DNA from: JAFGGG01 sp964634205
Lineage (GTDB): Bacteria > Spirochaetota > Spirochaetia > SZUA-6 > RPPD01
DNA: 32,163 bases
NCBI GenBank assembly: GCA_964634205.1
Contig: CAZWKE010000039.1
Span: 1-32,163 of the forward strand
Direction: 5' to 3'
Both the position numbers and the translations under genes were made by a program. This document shows, in pieces, positions 13,724 to 22,289 of the stretch (positions are counted from its first letter, which is position 1; every line of letters starts with the position of its first letter). The notes beneath the pieces were generated by a model. It ran no database searches and had not been told where the DNA came from. It was given only the letters and a program-made list of their open reading frames with translations.

Positions 13724-16459
13724 TTATTTGAATCTAAACAGATTTATCAATTCAATCTTGTTTTGCACACCGCATTTTCTATAAATATTGGATGCATGTG
13801 ATTTCACCGTATGGATCGATAGACCCAATATGTGCGCGATTTCCTTGTTTAGTTTGCCCTCCAAAAGAAGGTACACAATCCTTTTTTCCTTATCGGACAA
13901 ATCAAAATCCCCACATATCTGCTCAAACTGTAAAGAAAAGTCAGATTCACTCTTCTTGCTTTGCGAAAACGCAACAACATGTTGTATGACCTCACGCTTG
14001 CTTTTTTCAAACTGAGATTCCGTTATTTTTATTATGGAGTTTATTCTGGCTTGTACTTCTTCAATATCAAAAGGTTTATGGATAAAATCAACAGCACCCT
14101 TTTTTATCGCTTTTATTTTTTCCTGTTGTGTATTTTTGGCCGTTAAAAAGATGACCGGCAGGCCGCTGTACTTGTTATTTTTCTGCAACTCCTCATAGAA
14201 TTCATATCCGTCCATGACATCCATCATTATATCCGAAACTATCAGATGTACCCGAGGCATGGTTTCAAGCTTAAGTAAAGCCTGCTTCCCGTTCTGTGCA
14301 GCGCATACATTATACTTCTCAGCCAGAGTATCACATAAATACGCAAGCATATCGGAATTATCTTCCACCACCAACAAGGTATATCTGCCGTCACCGGGAG
14401 TGCTGCCGACCGGCATTCCTGTTTCTTCAGCAGCGTGAACATTGTATTCCGACGTTTGCGGCCCTGCCTTTACGGCCTGTTTTTCAACACCCGAGACCTT
14501 TTTAAAATACACTTTAAACTCGGACCCCTTGCCCAAACTGCTTCCAACCTTAATCCTTCCGCCCACATCATCCAGGATTTTTTTTACAATATTCAATCCC
14601 ATACCTATTCCCTGAATATTTCTTTTTTCATGTGATATCTGATAATACGATTTAAAAATGTTTTTCAATTGTTCTTCTGAAATTCCGATGCCGGAATCTT
14701 TGACCACAAATTTCACTTCATTTTGATGAGTCTGTAATCGTATGTCTATTTCCCCATTGGTTTCCGTATATTTCAACGCATTATCCAACAGATTATTTAT
14801 TATCCGATCCACCGCGTAGGGATCGGCCGAGATACAAAGCCCCTCCTGGATATCCATATTGATCTCTATCTGCTTCTGCGCCGCGGCTTCTTTAAACAGT
14901 TTAATCGAATTTTCCAATGTCTGGGATATGTCGGTAACACGGCTGTGATCATAAAAATCCTGTCCCTTTTCCAGCTTTTCATAATCCAGAAAATTGATCA
15001 TATTCTGTTTGAGTTTTTCTATATTTCTGTTTATTACGGTTAAATCGGGATCCGTTCCCTTCTTCGCAGTATATTTCCTTAAGTAATTGAGGATAAGCGT
15101 AAGCGGCGTCTTTGTCTCGTGGGCAAGGTTGACAAAATAATCGGTCTTTTCCCGGTTCAGGCGTACAAGCTCCTTGTTTTTTTTCGTGATGATTTTAGTT
15201 TGCTCTTTTACCTCTTCCTGAAGGTTTAACGATAGATGATTGGCTGTTCGATAAGCTTTGGCAAAGCGGGTGGAAAGTACGCCCGACATACAAAAAATAA
15301 AAACAACCAGACCGATTTGAAAAATATAGGATGTCTTAATGATCATATAACTGAACAAAATATCATTAACAATGGAAACAAATAAAAATAGTAAACCACA
15401 GAGAACAATACCGGCCTCGCTCCTCTTTTTTAATACGGCAATGATAACCGAATACACTACCCACCCCACAATGATCAACAAAAATATTTCAATATAAACC
15501 AAAATAGCCGTAGATACTGTTATCGGCGCAAAGATTATAAATAGAGAAAGCACAATGCCCGCCGCCTGGAATATTTTCAGCAGTGCATTCTTAAACTCAG
15601 CCGGGAATATACGGGAAAGGAAGGTGATAAAAACCGTCCAGCCCAACGAAATCGCAAGGAACTCCACTTTTATTCTTATATGATAGAGCAGCGGATGGGA
15701 AAACAACCGGTGCATGAACGCATTGGTCCCCAGCATACGCAAAAATATAAGCAGGCAGAACAAGGCAAAGAGAATGCTGCTCTTATCTTCCCTCCGGCCC
15801 AACCAGAGAAGCACGTGATACAGGGCCATCATTAAAATAATCCCCAGCACCAGAGTATTATAAAAATCAGTGTGCCATAAATCCGCTTTCAGCTCGCTTA
15901 AAATCCCAATCACAGGATTAAAGTAAGGGCCCCCGCCGGTATGTGCCTCGTGAAAATTCGCTATCTTCCAGGCGAGGACCAATGAATTGGTCCCCGGTAA
16001 AAAATGAATTAAAGGTCTTTGATCAGGTATAGTGGTCAGCGCATTATTACCGGGCTTCCCGTTTTGTAAAATAAGCTCATTATTTGCGTATAACATATAG
16101 GACGTCCTGGTCCCATATAAATAAATTCCCAAATCCTTCGCCGGTGTAAGTAAAAGCTTCAACCGGAACCAGCCGTACCCGAATTTCTCTTTTCCAAAAT
16201 TAGCCCAGCCGGAGGGAACAGGGTAGTTTTTCCAAGCCGAATCATCGTACTCCGGTCTTATAAAATCAGTGCTGTCCTCCATCCACTTAAACTTCCACTC
16301 ACCTTTCAACTCAACCGGCCCGTCAGCGGCGAAATTCCATTCTCGCAAGTCCAGCACCCCGTTTTCTGCCTGAGGAGGCTGCTTTAGTGAAGCGGAATTA
16401 TCGCAATTATACAGAGAAAAAAAAACGAAGATTAAAATAAAGTAACTTACATATTTCAT
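13724..16459 (-). CDS. 7TMR-DISM hybrid histidine kinase with receiver and LuxR output domain
   Basis: 911 residues joining a whole signalling pathway in one chain. A hydrophobic N-terminus ends at a possible lipobox (SLYNC, C19). Residues 35-190 form an external jelly-roll domain (EWKFKWM, FGYGWFRLKL). Seven membrane segments span about 198-400, then a short coiled coil. The kinase has H447 (LAHETKTPLTL), the N-box (NNLLDNALKY), DSGIGI (588-593) and GIGMGL. The receiver (693-815) has acidic D700, phosphoacceptor D743 and K795. A GerE/LuxR helix-turn-helix ends the protein (LSDKEKRIVYLLLEG ... SHASNIYRKCGV). All key residues are present. DNA binding must occur while the protein is membrane-anchored, as in Bacteroidetes hybrid systems. 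The neighbouring methyltransferase promoter with its palindromes is the obvious target. Confidence 0.92.
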   Translation of the reverse strand: MKYVSYFILIFVFFSLYNCDNSASLKQPPQAENGVLDLREWNFAADGPVELKGEWKFKWMEDSTDFIRPEYDDSAWKNYPVPSGWANFGKEKFGYGWFRLKLLLTPAKDLGIYLYGTRTSYMLYANNELILQNGKPGNNALTTIPDQRPLIHFLPGTNSLVLAWKIANFHEAHTGGGPYFNPVIGILSELKADLWHTDFYNTLVLGIILMMALYHVLLWLGRREDKSSILFALFCLLIFLRMLGTNAFMHRLFSHPLLYHIRIKVEFLAISLGWTVFITFLSRIFPAEFKNALLKIFQAAGIVLSLFIIFAPITVSTAILVYIEIFLLIIVGWVVYSVIIAVLKKRSEAGIVLCGLLFLFVSIVNDILFSYMIIKTSYIFQIGLVVFIFCMSGVLSTRFAKAYRTANHLSLNLQEEVKEQTKIITKKNKELVRLNREKTDYFVNLAHETKTPLTLILNYLRKYTAKKGTDPDLTVINRNIEKLKQNMINFLDYEKLEKGQDFYDHSRVTDISQTLENSIKLFKEAAAQKQIEINMDIQEGLCISADPYAVDRIINNLLDNALKYTETNGEIDIRLQTHQNEVKFVVKDSGIGISEEQLKNIFKSYYQISHEKRNIQGIGMGLNIVKKILDDVGGRIKVGSSLGKGSEFKVYFKKVSGVEKQAVKAGPQTSEYNVHAAEETGMPVGSTPGDGRYTLLVVEDNSDMLAYLCDTLAEKYNVCAAQNGKQALLKLETMPRVHLIVSDIMMDVMDGYEFYEELQKNNKYSGLPVIFLTAKNTQQEKIKAIKKGAVDFIHKPFDIEEVQARINSIIKITESQFEKSKREVIQHVVAFSQSKKSESDFSLQFEQICGDFDLSDKEKRIVYLLLEGKLNKEIAHILGLSIHTVKSHASNIYRKCGVQNKIELINLFRFK

Positions 16460-16607
16460 ATCATCAAAGAATCATGTATGACAAAATACCTTACCATTTA
16501 TTATAATGCAAATCCACAGAGTTGTCTAAAATGTTATTTTTTATATTACGGGAATTAAATATTTTAAAATCTGATGGTTTATATCCGAATTCTTCAAATT
16601 AAATGTG

Positions 16608-16636
16608 TTGTCCGGCCGAATCAAATATTATATAAT
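16608..16636 (+). promoter_or_regulatory. Promoter of the ABC transporter operon
   Basis: -35 TTGTCC (16608-16613), 17-base spacer, consensus -10 TATAAT (16631-16636). The predicted leader of about 50 bases carries a small GC hairpin at 16646-16660 (ACCGGC-GGG-GCCGGT), which may protect the 5' end. Confidence 0.75.
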
Positions 16637-16693
16637 CATCATATCACCGGCGGGGCCGGTAATATATGAGAAAACAAGAAGGAGGTGTTTCTT

Positions 16694-17692
16694 ATGAAAA
16701 AAATAGTTTGCCTAGGTATACTTTTTGTTCTTCTTCTCTCCTGCAGCGGAGAAAAACAAGGCAATGAGACACAAAAAAAAGACACCTATCTCATTGGAAT
16801 CTCCAAAATCGTTTCGCATCCGGCTTTGGACGCCGTGGAAAAGGGGATCCAGGACCAGTTGGCGGAAATGGGCTATAATTGTAAATACGATCTGCAAAAC
16901 GCCAACGGAGACCCCAACGCGGCGGCAACGATCGCCAATAAGTTCAAGGCCATCGGCGTTGATCTTGCGGTGGGCATTGCAACTCCCACATCCCAGGCTT
17001 TGGTAGCACACCTCGATAACATTCCGATTGTATTTTCAGCGGTAACGGATCCGGTCCAGGCCGGGCTGGTGAAGAGCCTGGGGACGGGCAACGGGAATGT
17101 GACCGGTGTTTCCGACCTGACCCCCGTGAAAGCACAGATCGAGTTCCTGCTTAAGGTAAAACCAATAAAAAGACTGGGCCATATTTATACAAGCTCCGAA
17201 AAGAACGCACAGGTTCTGGCCGATCTGGCTAAAAAAGCATGTGACGAACTGGGTATTGAGTTCGTCGCCACCACCGTTACCACCTCCGCGGAAGTGAAAC
17301 AGGCCACCCAACTTATCGCCGACAAGGTGGACGCGATTTATGTGAGTACCGACAACACGGTGGTGTCCGCACTGAGCGCCCTGGTGGAGGTAGCCACGGA
17401 TCACGGCATCCCGGTGATGTCCGCCGATCCCAGTTCCGCGGAGAAAATCGGGGTACTGGCCGCCTGGGGTTTCGATTACTATAAAATGGGCCGGGCCACA
17501 GGAATAATGATTGCGGCGATCCTTGACGGAAAAAGCCCCAATGACATACCGGTCAAATTTATGACTGACCCTGCGGATACCGATCTGCTTATCAACCTGG
17601 ATGTGGCCAAGAAACTCAACCTGACCTTTCCGGAAGATATCATAAAAACGGCCAATAAAGTAGTCAAAGACGGAAAATTAATAACCAAGTAA
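16694..17692 (+). CDS. ABC transporter substrate-binding lipoprotein (TrpX/COG2984 type)
   Basis: 332 residues from ATG 16694, chosen because AAGGAGGT lies at ideal distance; the upstream GTG at 16685 is less likely. A signal peptide with lipobox LLLSC shows a lipid-anchored periplasmic protein. The two-lobed fold resembles the COG2984 family: IGISKIVSHPALDAVEKGI, GVDLAVGIATPTSQAL, IPIVFSAVTDPVQAGLV, TGVSDLTPVKAQIEFL. Family members include tryptophan- and other amino-acid-binding proteins, so the ligand here is open. It is the first gene of a three-gene transporter operon. Confidence 0.9.
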   Translation: MKKIVCLGILFVLLLSCSGEKQGNETQKKDTYLIGISKIVSHPALDAVEKGIQDQLAEMGYNCKYDLQNANGDPNAAATIANKFKAIGVDLAVGIATPTSQALVAHLDNIPIVFSAVTDPVQAGLVKSLGTGNGNVTGVSDLTPVKAQIEFLLKVKPIKRLGHIYTSSEKNAQVLADLAKKACDELGIEFVATTVTTSAEVKQATQLIADKVDAIYVSTDNTVVSALSALVEVATDHGIPVMSADPSSAEKIGVLAAWGFDYYKMGRATGIMIAAILDGKSPNDIPVKFMTDPADTDLLINLDVAKKLNLTFPEDIIKTANKVVKDGKLITK

Positions 17693-17699
17693 TTGTAAA

Positions 17700-17731
17700 A
17701 AAGCCCCGCTTCCTTCAGGATGCGGGGCTTT
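17700..17731 (+). terminator. Stem-loop between binding protein and permease genes
   Basis: AAAGCCCCGC (17700-17709) pairs with GCGGGGCTTT (17722-17731), ten perfect pairs with a further small TCC/GGA stem in the loop. There is no long U-run. Such hairpins often slow degradation of the upstream message or cause partial termination, giving more binding protein than permease. Confidence 0.65.
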
Positions 17732-17753
17732 ACCTTGGCGCAAAGGTTTACGC

Positions 17754-18683
17754 ATGGAATATGTGAATGCGGTAGCAAGTATTTTCACCGAAGGCTGCAT
17801 GTTCGGCATCATGGTACTGGGGGTGTTTATCACCTTCCGGGTGCTGAACTTCCCCGACCTCACCGTAGACGGCAGTTTTCCCCTGGGCGCGGCCATTATG
17901 ACCACTTTTATCGTGAGCGGTTATAATCATGTACTGGGCATTTTTATTGCTTTTCTGGCCGGGTTGCTGGCAGGTATGCTGACGGCCTTTTTACACAATG
18001 AATTAAAGATACCCAATCTTTTGGCCGGTATTCTGACCATGATCATGCTCTATAGTATCAACCTGAAAATTCTCGGCGCCTCCAATGTTTCACTCATCCA
18101 TAAAAAAACCATCCTTACCGATGTTTTCGGTTTCTTAAGACAGTTCGGATTTTCCAAAGAGATAAGCTACGCGCTTTTTTTCCTGCTTTTTGTCTTTTTT
18201 ATAAAATTTCTGTTGGATATCTTTTTCCGTACGGACCTGGGAATGACGCTCGGCGCTTTGGGAAATAACCAGCAGATGGTCGTTTCGCAAGGAGTGAATC
18301 CCAAGATAATCAAGATTGTCGGCGTGGGATTGTCCAACGGGTTGGTGGCTATTGCGGGTTCTTTCAACGCCCAGTACCAGGGGTTCGGCGACGTGGGTTT
18401 TGGCCAGGGTATTATCATCGCGGGGCTGGCCTCGGTCATGATCGGCGAGTTTCTGATCCGTTCCAATAAAATTTTCTGGCTTACAATTAACGTAATTTTG
18501 GGATCAATACTTTTTAACGCGGTAATGTTCGGGGCCAGGGCCCTTATCTTCTATATCAACCTCCCCTTTATCACCGCCTCGGATCTAAAGCTTGTCCAGG
18601 TTATCCTGGTTATCGCTTGTTTGATTGCCATTCGCGCCCGCTCCTCCCTGCGCGGGAAAAGGAAAAAACGTGGTAACGCTTGA
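17754..18683 (+). CDS. ABC transporter permease (COG4120 type)
   Basis: 309 residues with eight to nine hydrophobic segments. The N-terminal half carries FRVLNFPDLTVDGSFPLGAA and NELKIPNLLAGILTMIML, typical of the permease partner of COG2984 binding proteins. A basic C-terminal tail (RARSSLRGKRKKRGN) faces the cytoplasm. The ribosome binding site is weak (AAAGG). The gene overlaps the ATPase gene by 14 bases, which suggests coupled translation. Confidence 0.9.
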   Translation: MEYVNAVASIFTEGCMFGIMVLGVFITFRVLNFPDLTVDGSFPLGAAIMTTFIVSGYNHVLGIFIAFLAGLLAGMLTAFLHNELKIPNLLAGILTMIMLYSINLKILGASNVSLIHKKTILTDVFGFLRQFGFSKEISYALFFLLFVFFIKFLLDIFFRTDLGMTLGALGNNQQMVVSQGVNPKIIKIVGVGLSNGLVAIAGSFNAQYQGFGDVGFGQGIIIAGLASVMIGEFLIRSNKIFWLTINVILGSILFNAVMFGARALIFYINLPFITASDLKLVQVILVIACLIAIRARSSLRGKRKKRGNA

Positions 18684-19461
18684 ACACGTGAATATGATCT
18701 TTAATCAGGGTACGCTGGACGAGAACCACGCAATCAAGGACATTAATCTTACCATTCACGAAGGTGATTTCATCACCATTATCGGCAGTAACGGAGCGGG
18801 CAAGACCACGCTCTTTAATCTGATCGCGGGCAGTTTGAAGCCCACCTCGGGTAAAATAATCATCAACAAGCAAAATGTAACCCGTGTCCCCGAATTCAAA
18901 CGGGCCCGGTATATCGGCAGGATTTTCCAAAACCCGCTTCTCGGTACCGCAAGTAATATGAGTATAGAAGACAATATGATGATCTGTTACGACAAAGGGT
19001 TCAAATGGCCCGTGATCCGGCTGACAAAAAAAATGCGCGGAATATTTAAAACGGAACTGGCCAAACTCAATATGAACCTGGAAGGGCGCATGAAAGAAAA
19101 TGTGCGCATGCTTTCCGGAGGACAACGACAGGCACTTACCCTCTTAATGATGGTCCTTTCCAAACCCGCGCTTATCCTGCTGGATGAACACACCGCCGCA
19201 CTGGACCCGAAAAACGCGGAGCTGGTCTTGAACATGACAAATAATTTTATCGAAAATAATGAGCTTACCACAATGATGATCACCCATAACATGAGCAATG
19301 CCATTGAGTTCGGCAACCGCCTCCTGATGATGGATGAGGGTGAGATCATCCTGGATGTACAGGGCCGGGAAAAAAGCAAGCTTACCATTGAAAAGCTGGT
19401 GAAAAAATTCCACGAGATACGCAAACGTGATTTTGAAAGCGATGAGGTACGCCTGACCTGA
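18670..19461 (+). CDS. ABC transporter ATP-binding protein (COG1101 type)
   Basis: 264 residues from GTG 18670, which has AAGGA seven bases upstream; a longer frame from 18625 lies entirely inside the permease gene. The Walker A (GSNGAGKTT), the Q-loop (IFQNP), the signature (LSGGQRQAL), Walker B (ALILLDEHTAAL) and the H-loop (MITHNM) are all intact. The signature is followed by TLLMMVLSKP and DEH replaces the commoner DEP after Walker B, both usual in this subfamily. It energises the permease encoded upstream. Confidence 0.93.
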   Translation: MVTLEHVNMIFNQGTLDENHAIKDINLTIHEGDFITIIGSNGAGKTTLFNLIAGSLKPTSGKIIINKQNVTRVPEFKRARYIGRIFQNPLLGTASNMSIEDNMMICYDKGFKWPVIRLTKKMRGIFKTELAKLNMNLEGRMKENVRMLSGGQRQALTLLMMVLSKPALILLDEHTAALDPKNAELVLNMTNNFIENNELTTMMITHNMSNAIEFGNRLLMMDEGEIILDVQGREKSKLTIEKLVKKFHEIRKRDFESDEVRLT

Positions 19462-19569
19462 ACCGGCCAATAAAAAATGATTTTCTTATATTTATAGCTG
19501 CCTGCTATGTTTTCATAAAAAGGCCGGCCTGTCCGGATAACAACGATCCTGACAGAAAAAAAGAAAAAC

Positions 19570-19598
19570 TTGTTGAGGGAAAGATATTTTGTTATCAT
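19570..19598 (+). promoter_or_regulatory. Promoter of the DUF2135 gene, leaderless
   Basis: -35 TTGTTG (19570-19575), 17-base spacer, -10 TATCAT (19593-19598), then seven bases to ATG 19606. No Shine-Dalgarno sequence lies at a normal distance. Confidence 0.55.
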
Positions 19599-19605
19599 GA
19601 AAGCA

Positions 19606-20298
19606 ATGCATATATTACCGTATTTTAAAAAAACATGCTTTCTGCTGTTCGTTTTTTTTATTGCATCCCAATCCTACGCGGAAGATTACCTCAGGTTTAC
19701 CTCTCCCGGAAACGGCTGGTCGTCGGACAGAATCGTGAAAGTACAGGGGGAAACCTCCCTGAATGTACCCTGGCTTACCATTGTCTATAACGGTCTTCCT
19801 TTTATGGTTCCGGTGAGAGGCGGAAGGTTCGAACGAAAGTTCGTGGCCTTCCGCGGACCAAACAGCATATATGCCGAAATCCAGACCAAAGGTAAGATCT
19901 ACAGCGATAGTGTCACATTTTATGCGAATACCCCGCCCGTACGTATGCGCATGATCTTAATCTGGGATACGGACAGGACCCATATTGATCTGTGGATCAC
20001 GGAACCTTCCGGCGAGTTGTGCAAATGGAACCACAAACAGACCAAATCCGGCGGCATACTCGATATCGGTACCGACTATCCCGGTTACGGGCCGCAAATA
20101 TACACGCACTCAGGCCCTCCGGGCGGCACCTATAAAATCCAGGTCCACTATTACTCGGCGGGCAATGTTCCGCAGACCCTGGCCACCATTTATATTGTGC
20201 TCAACGAGGGCGGTGAAAACGAGATCATAAAAACCTATAAGGTACTGTTGACAAAACCGGGGTTAATGTACAGTGTAGATTCTCTGACAATCGAGTAA
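19606..20298 (+). CDS. Secreted DUF2135-domain protein
   Basis: 230 residues from ATG 19606. This start gives a clean signal peptide (MHILPYFKKTCFLLFVFFIA, cleavage after SYA) and fits the leaderless promoter; upstream ATG 19597 adds three residues. A beta-rich N-terminal half (TSPGNGWSSDRIVKVQGET) is followed by the DUF2135 region: LIWDTDRTHIDLWITEPSGE, the GGILDIGTDYPGYGP segment and PPGGTYKIQVHYYSAG. Its biochemical role is unknown; the fold suggests an extracellular carbohydrate- or protein-binding beta sandwich. Convergent with aspS. Confidence 0.85.
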   Translation: MHILPYFKKTCFLLFVFFIASQSYAEDYLRFTSPGNGWSSDRIVKVQGETSLNVPWLTIVYNGLPFMVPVRGGRFERKFVAFRGPNSIYAEIQTKGKIYSDSVTFYANTPPVRMRMILIWDTDRTHIDLWITEPSGELCKWNHKQTKSGGILDIGTDYPGYGPQIYTHSGPPGGTYKIQVHYYSAGNVPQTLATIYIVLNEGGENEIIKTYKVLLTKPGLMYSVDSLTIE

Positions 20299-20363
20299 AG
20301 ACAGGTTCTGCATTTCGTGAAAAAAACCATGCTTACCAGTAAGGACGATGATTTACTCTTTCT

Positions 20364-22157
20364 TTAGGATTCCGTTTTTGCCTTCCTGATCGGTTCCACC
20401 ACCTTTATATGCAGCTCCTTCAGCTGTTTTGCGGTGGCCGGGCGCGGTGTATTCATCATCGGTTCCTGTGCCTTCTGATTCATGGGAAAGGCAATCACCT
20501 CGCGCAGGTTTTCCTCTCCGGCCAAAAGCATGACGATGCGGTCCACACCCGGGGCAATCCCGCCGTGAGGGGGCGCGCCGTAGGTAAAAGCATTGATAAG
20601 GGCGCCGAAGTTCCGTTTTACCTCGTGTTTTGCGTACCCGGCTATTTCAAAGGCCTTGTACATGATCTCCGGGCTGTGGTTGCGGATGGCCCCGCTGGAA
20701 AGCTCCACACCGTTGCAGACAATATCGTACTGATAGGCCGACACCGCAAGCGGATCCCCTGACTCCAATGCCGCAAGTCCGCCCTGGGGCATGGAAAAGG
20801 GATTGTGCGAGAAGACCACACGCCGCAGCTCGTCATCCCATTCGAACATGGGGTAGTCCACCACCCAGCAGAACCTGAAGCAGTCCTTTTCCAGCAGGTC
20901 CAGCTCCTGACCCAGCTTTATCCGGATCTCGCCGGCGATGCGGTTGGCTTCTTTTTCGCTGCTGCAGACAAAGAACATGACATCACCTGTTTCAATAGCT
21001 CCCGCCTGCTTCAGTGCCTCCAGCTTGGGAGCACCCAATACCTTGGCGATGGGTCCCTTTATTTCGTTTTCCGTCCATACCAGGTAGGCCAGGCCCTTTG
21101 AGCCGATAGACTGGGCAAAGGCAAGCATATTCTCAAAAAAGCTTTTCGGACGTCCCGCCGCCCCTTTCACCGGAATAGCGCGGACCACTCCACCCTTATC
21201 AACAACCCGTTTGAAAATCTCGAACTCACCGTCCGCAAAAATATCCGTTACGTCAATAATCTTCAAGGGGTTGCGCAGGTCGGGTTTGTCCGTCCCGTAT
21301 GTCAGCATCGCGTCTTTGTAGGTAAGGCGCGGAAAGGGTGTGGAGGTTACCGTCAGATTGGAAAAATCAATAAACACTTTATGAAGGACGTTTTCCACAA
21401 CCGCGAATACCTCTTCCTGGGTGGCAAAGGACATCTCAATGTCCAGCTGATAAAACTCACCCGGCGAGCGGGTGGCTCTTGCGTCCTCATCGCGGAAACA
21501 GGGGGCAATCTGGAAATACCGGTCAAATCCCGCCACCATCAAAAGCTGCTTGTACTGCTGCGGCGCCTGGGGCAGCGCGTAAAACTTGCCCGCGTGCAGG
21601 CGTGAAGGAACCAGATAGTCCCGGGCCCCTTCCGGGCTGGGGGCGCTTAAAATGGGGGTTTGAATCTCGTTAAAGCCCAACTCTTCCATATGCCTGCGCA
21701 GGGCGGAGATCACGTTTGAGCGCAGTAGAATATTGGCATGCAATTTACTTTTCCGTAAATCCAGGAAGCGGTAGGTAAGTCGCGTCTCTTCCGGCGCCTG
21801 TTCCTCGGGAAATATGCTGAAGGGCAGGTCCTGTGTCCGGCCCAGTACCGCAAAACTCACCGCGGCCAGGTCGATCTCTCCGGTGGGAATAGTGGGATTC
21901 AGGTTCTCCTCGTCCCGCATCTCGATCTTTCCCTCAAAACATACCACGGTCTCTTTTCGCAGGCGCGAGACCTCGTCCAGAATACCTGATTCAGGCCGCA
22001 CCACCACCTGGGTGATACCGTAATGATCACGCAGGTCCACAAAAAGCACACCGCCGTGGTCCCGTTTATTATGAATCCAACCCGACAATACGGCCTGTTT
22101 ACCGACATGAGACTTTCGCGGCTGCCCGCAGGTTAATGTTCTGTATTCCTTCATCAT
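20364..22157 (-). CDS. aspS: Aspartyl-tRNA synthetase
   Basis: 597 residues, the normal bacterial length. The OB-fold anticodon domain (SGWIHNKRDHGGVLFVDLRD) is followed by the class II core: motif 2 FRDEDARATRSPGEFYQLDIEM and motif 3 HGGIAPGVDRIVMLL. The bacterial GAD insertion lies between them (about 290-420). The start is ATG 22157 or 22154; AGGA in TAGGATACT provides a ribosome binding site for the first. It follows phoR on the same strand after 132 bases but has its own promoter. Confidence 0.97.
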   Translation of the reverse strand: MMKEYRTLTCGQPRKSHVGKQAVLSGWIHNKRDHGGVLFVDLRDHYGITQVVVRPESGILDEVSRLRKETVVCFEGKIEMRDEENLNPTIPTGEIDLAAVSFAVLGRTQDLPFSIFPEEQAPEETRLTYRFLDLRKSKLHANILLRSNVISALRRHMEELGFNEIQTPILSAPSPEGARDYLVPSRLHAGKFYALPQAPQQYKQLLMVAGFDRYFQIAPCFRDEDARATRSPGEFYQLDIEMSFATQEEVFAVVENVLHKVFIDFSNLTVTSTPFPRLTYKDAMLTYGTDKPDLRNPLKIIDVTDIFADGEFEIFKRVVDKGGVVRAIPVKGAAGRPKSFFENMLAFAQSIGSKGLAYLVWTENEIKGPIAKVLGAPKLEALKQAGAIETGDVMFFVCSSEKEANRIAGEIRIKLGQELDLLEKDCFRFCWVVDYPMFEWDDELRRVVFSHNPFSMPQGGLAALESGDPLAVSAYQYDIVCNGVELSSGAIRNHSPEIMYKAFEIAGYAKHEVKRNFGALINAFTYGAPPHGGIAPGVDRIVMLLAGEENLREVIAFPMNQKAQEPMMNTPRPATAKQLKELHIKVVEPIRKAKTES

Positions 22158-22198
22158 AGTATCCTATTCATTCAGGTTATTCGTAAAAATTATGCCAC

Positions 22199-22227
22199 AG
22201 GATAAAGTTTTTTTCGTTCTTTGTAAA
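22199..22227 (-). promoter_or_regulatory. aspS promoter
   Basis: -35 TTTACA (22227-22222), 17-base spacer, -10 TATCCT (22204-22199), giving a leader of about 35 bases. It lets aspS be expressed apart from the phosphate operon. Confidence 0.5.
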
Positions 22228-22289
22228 CCGCTTCTTGTAAGGGTATCACATTCTCCGGCATGGGGCCTGCCGTAAGACGTTACCGTAAT

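Noticed and set aside
22154..22204. aspS as another leaderless gene (TAGGAT six bases before the second ATG)
   Set aside because: A better promoter (TTTACA-17-TATCCT) lies upstream and the AGGA before the first ATG is a usable ribosome binding site.
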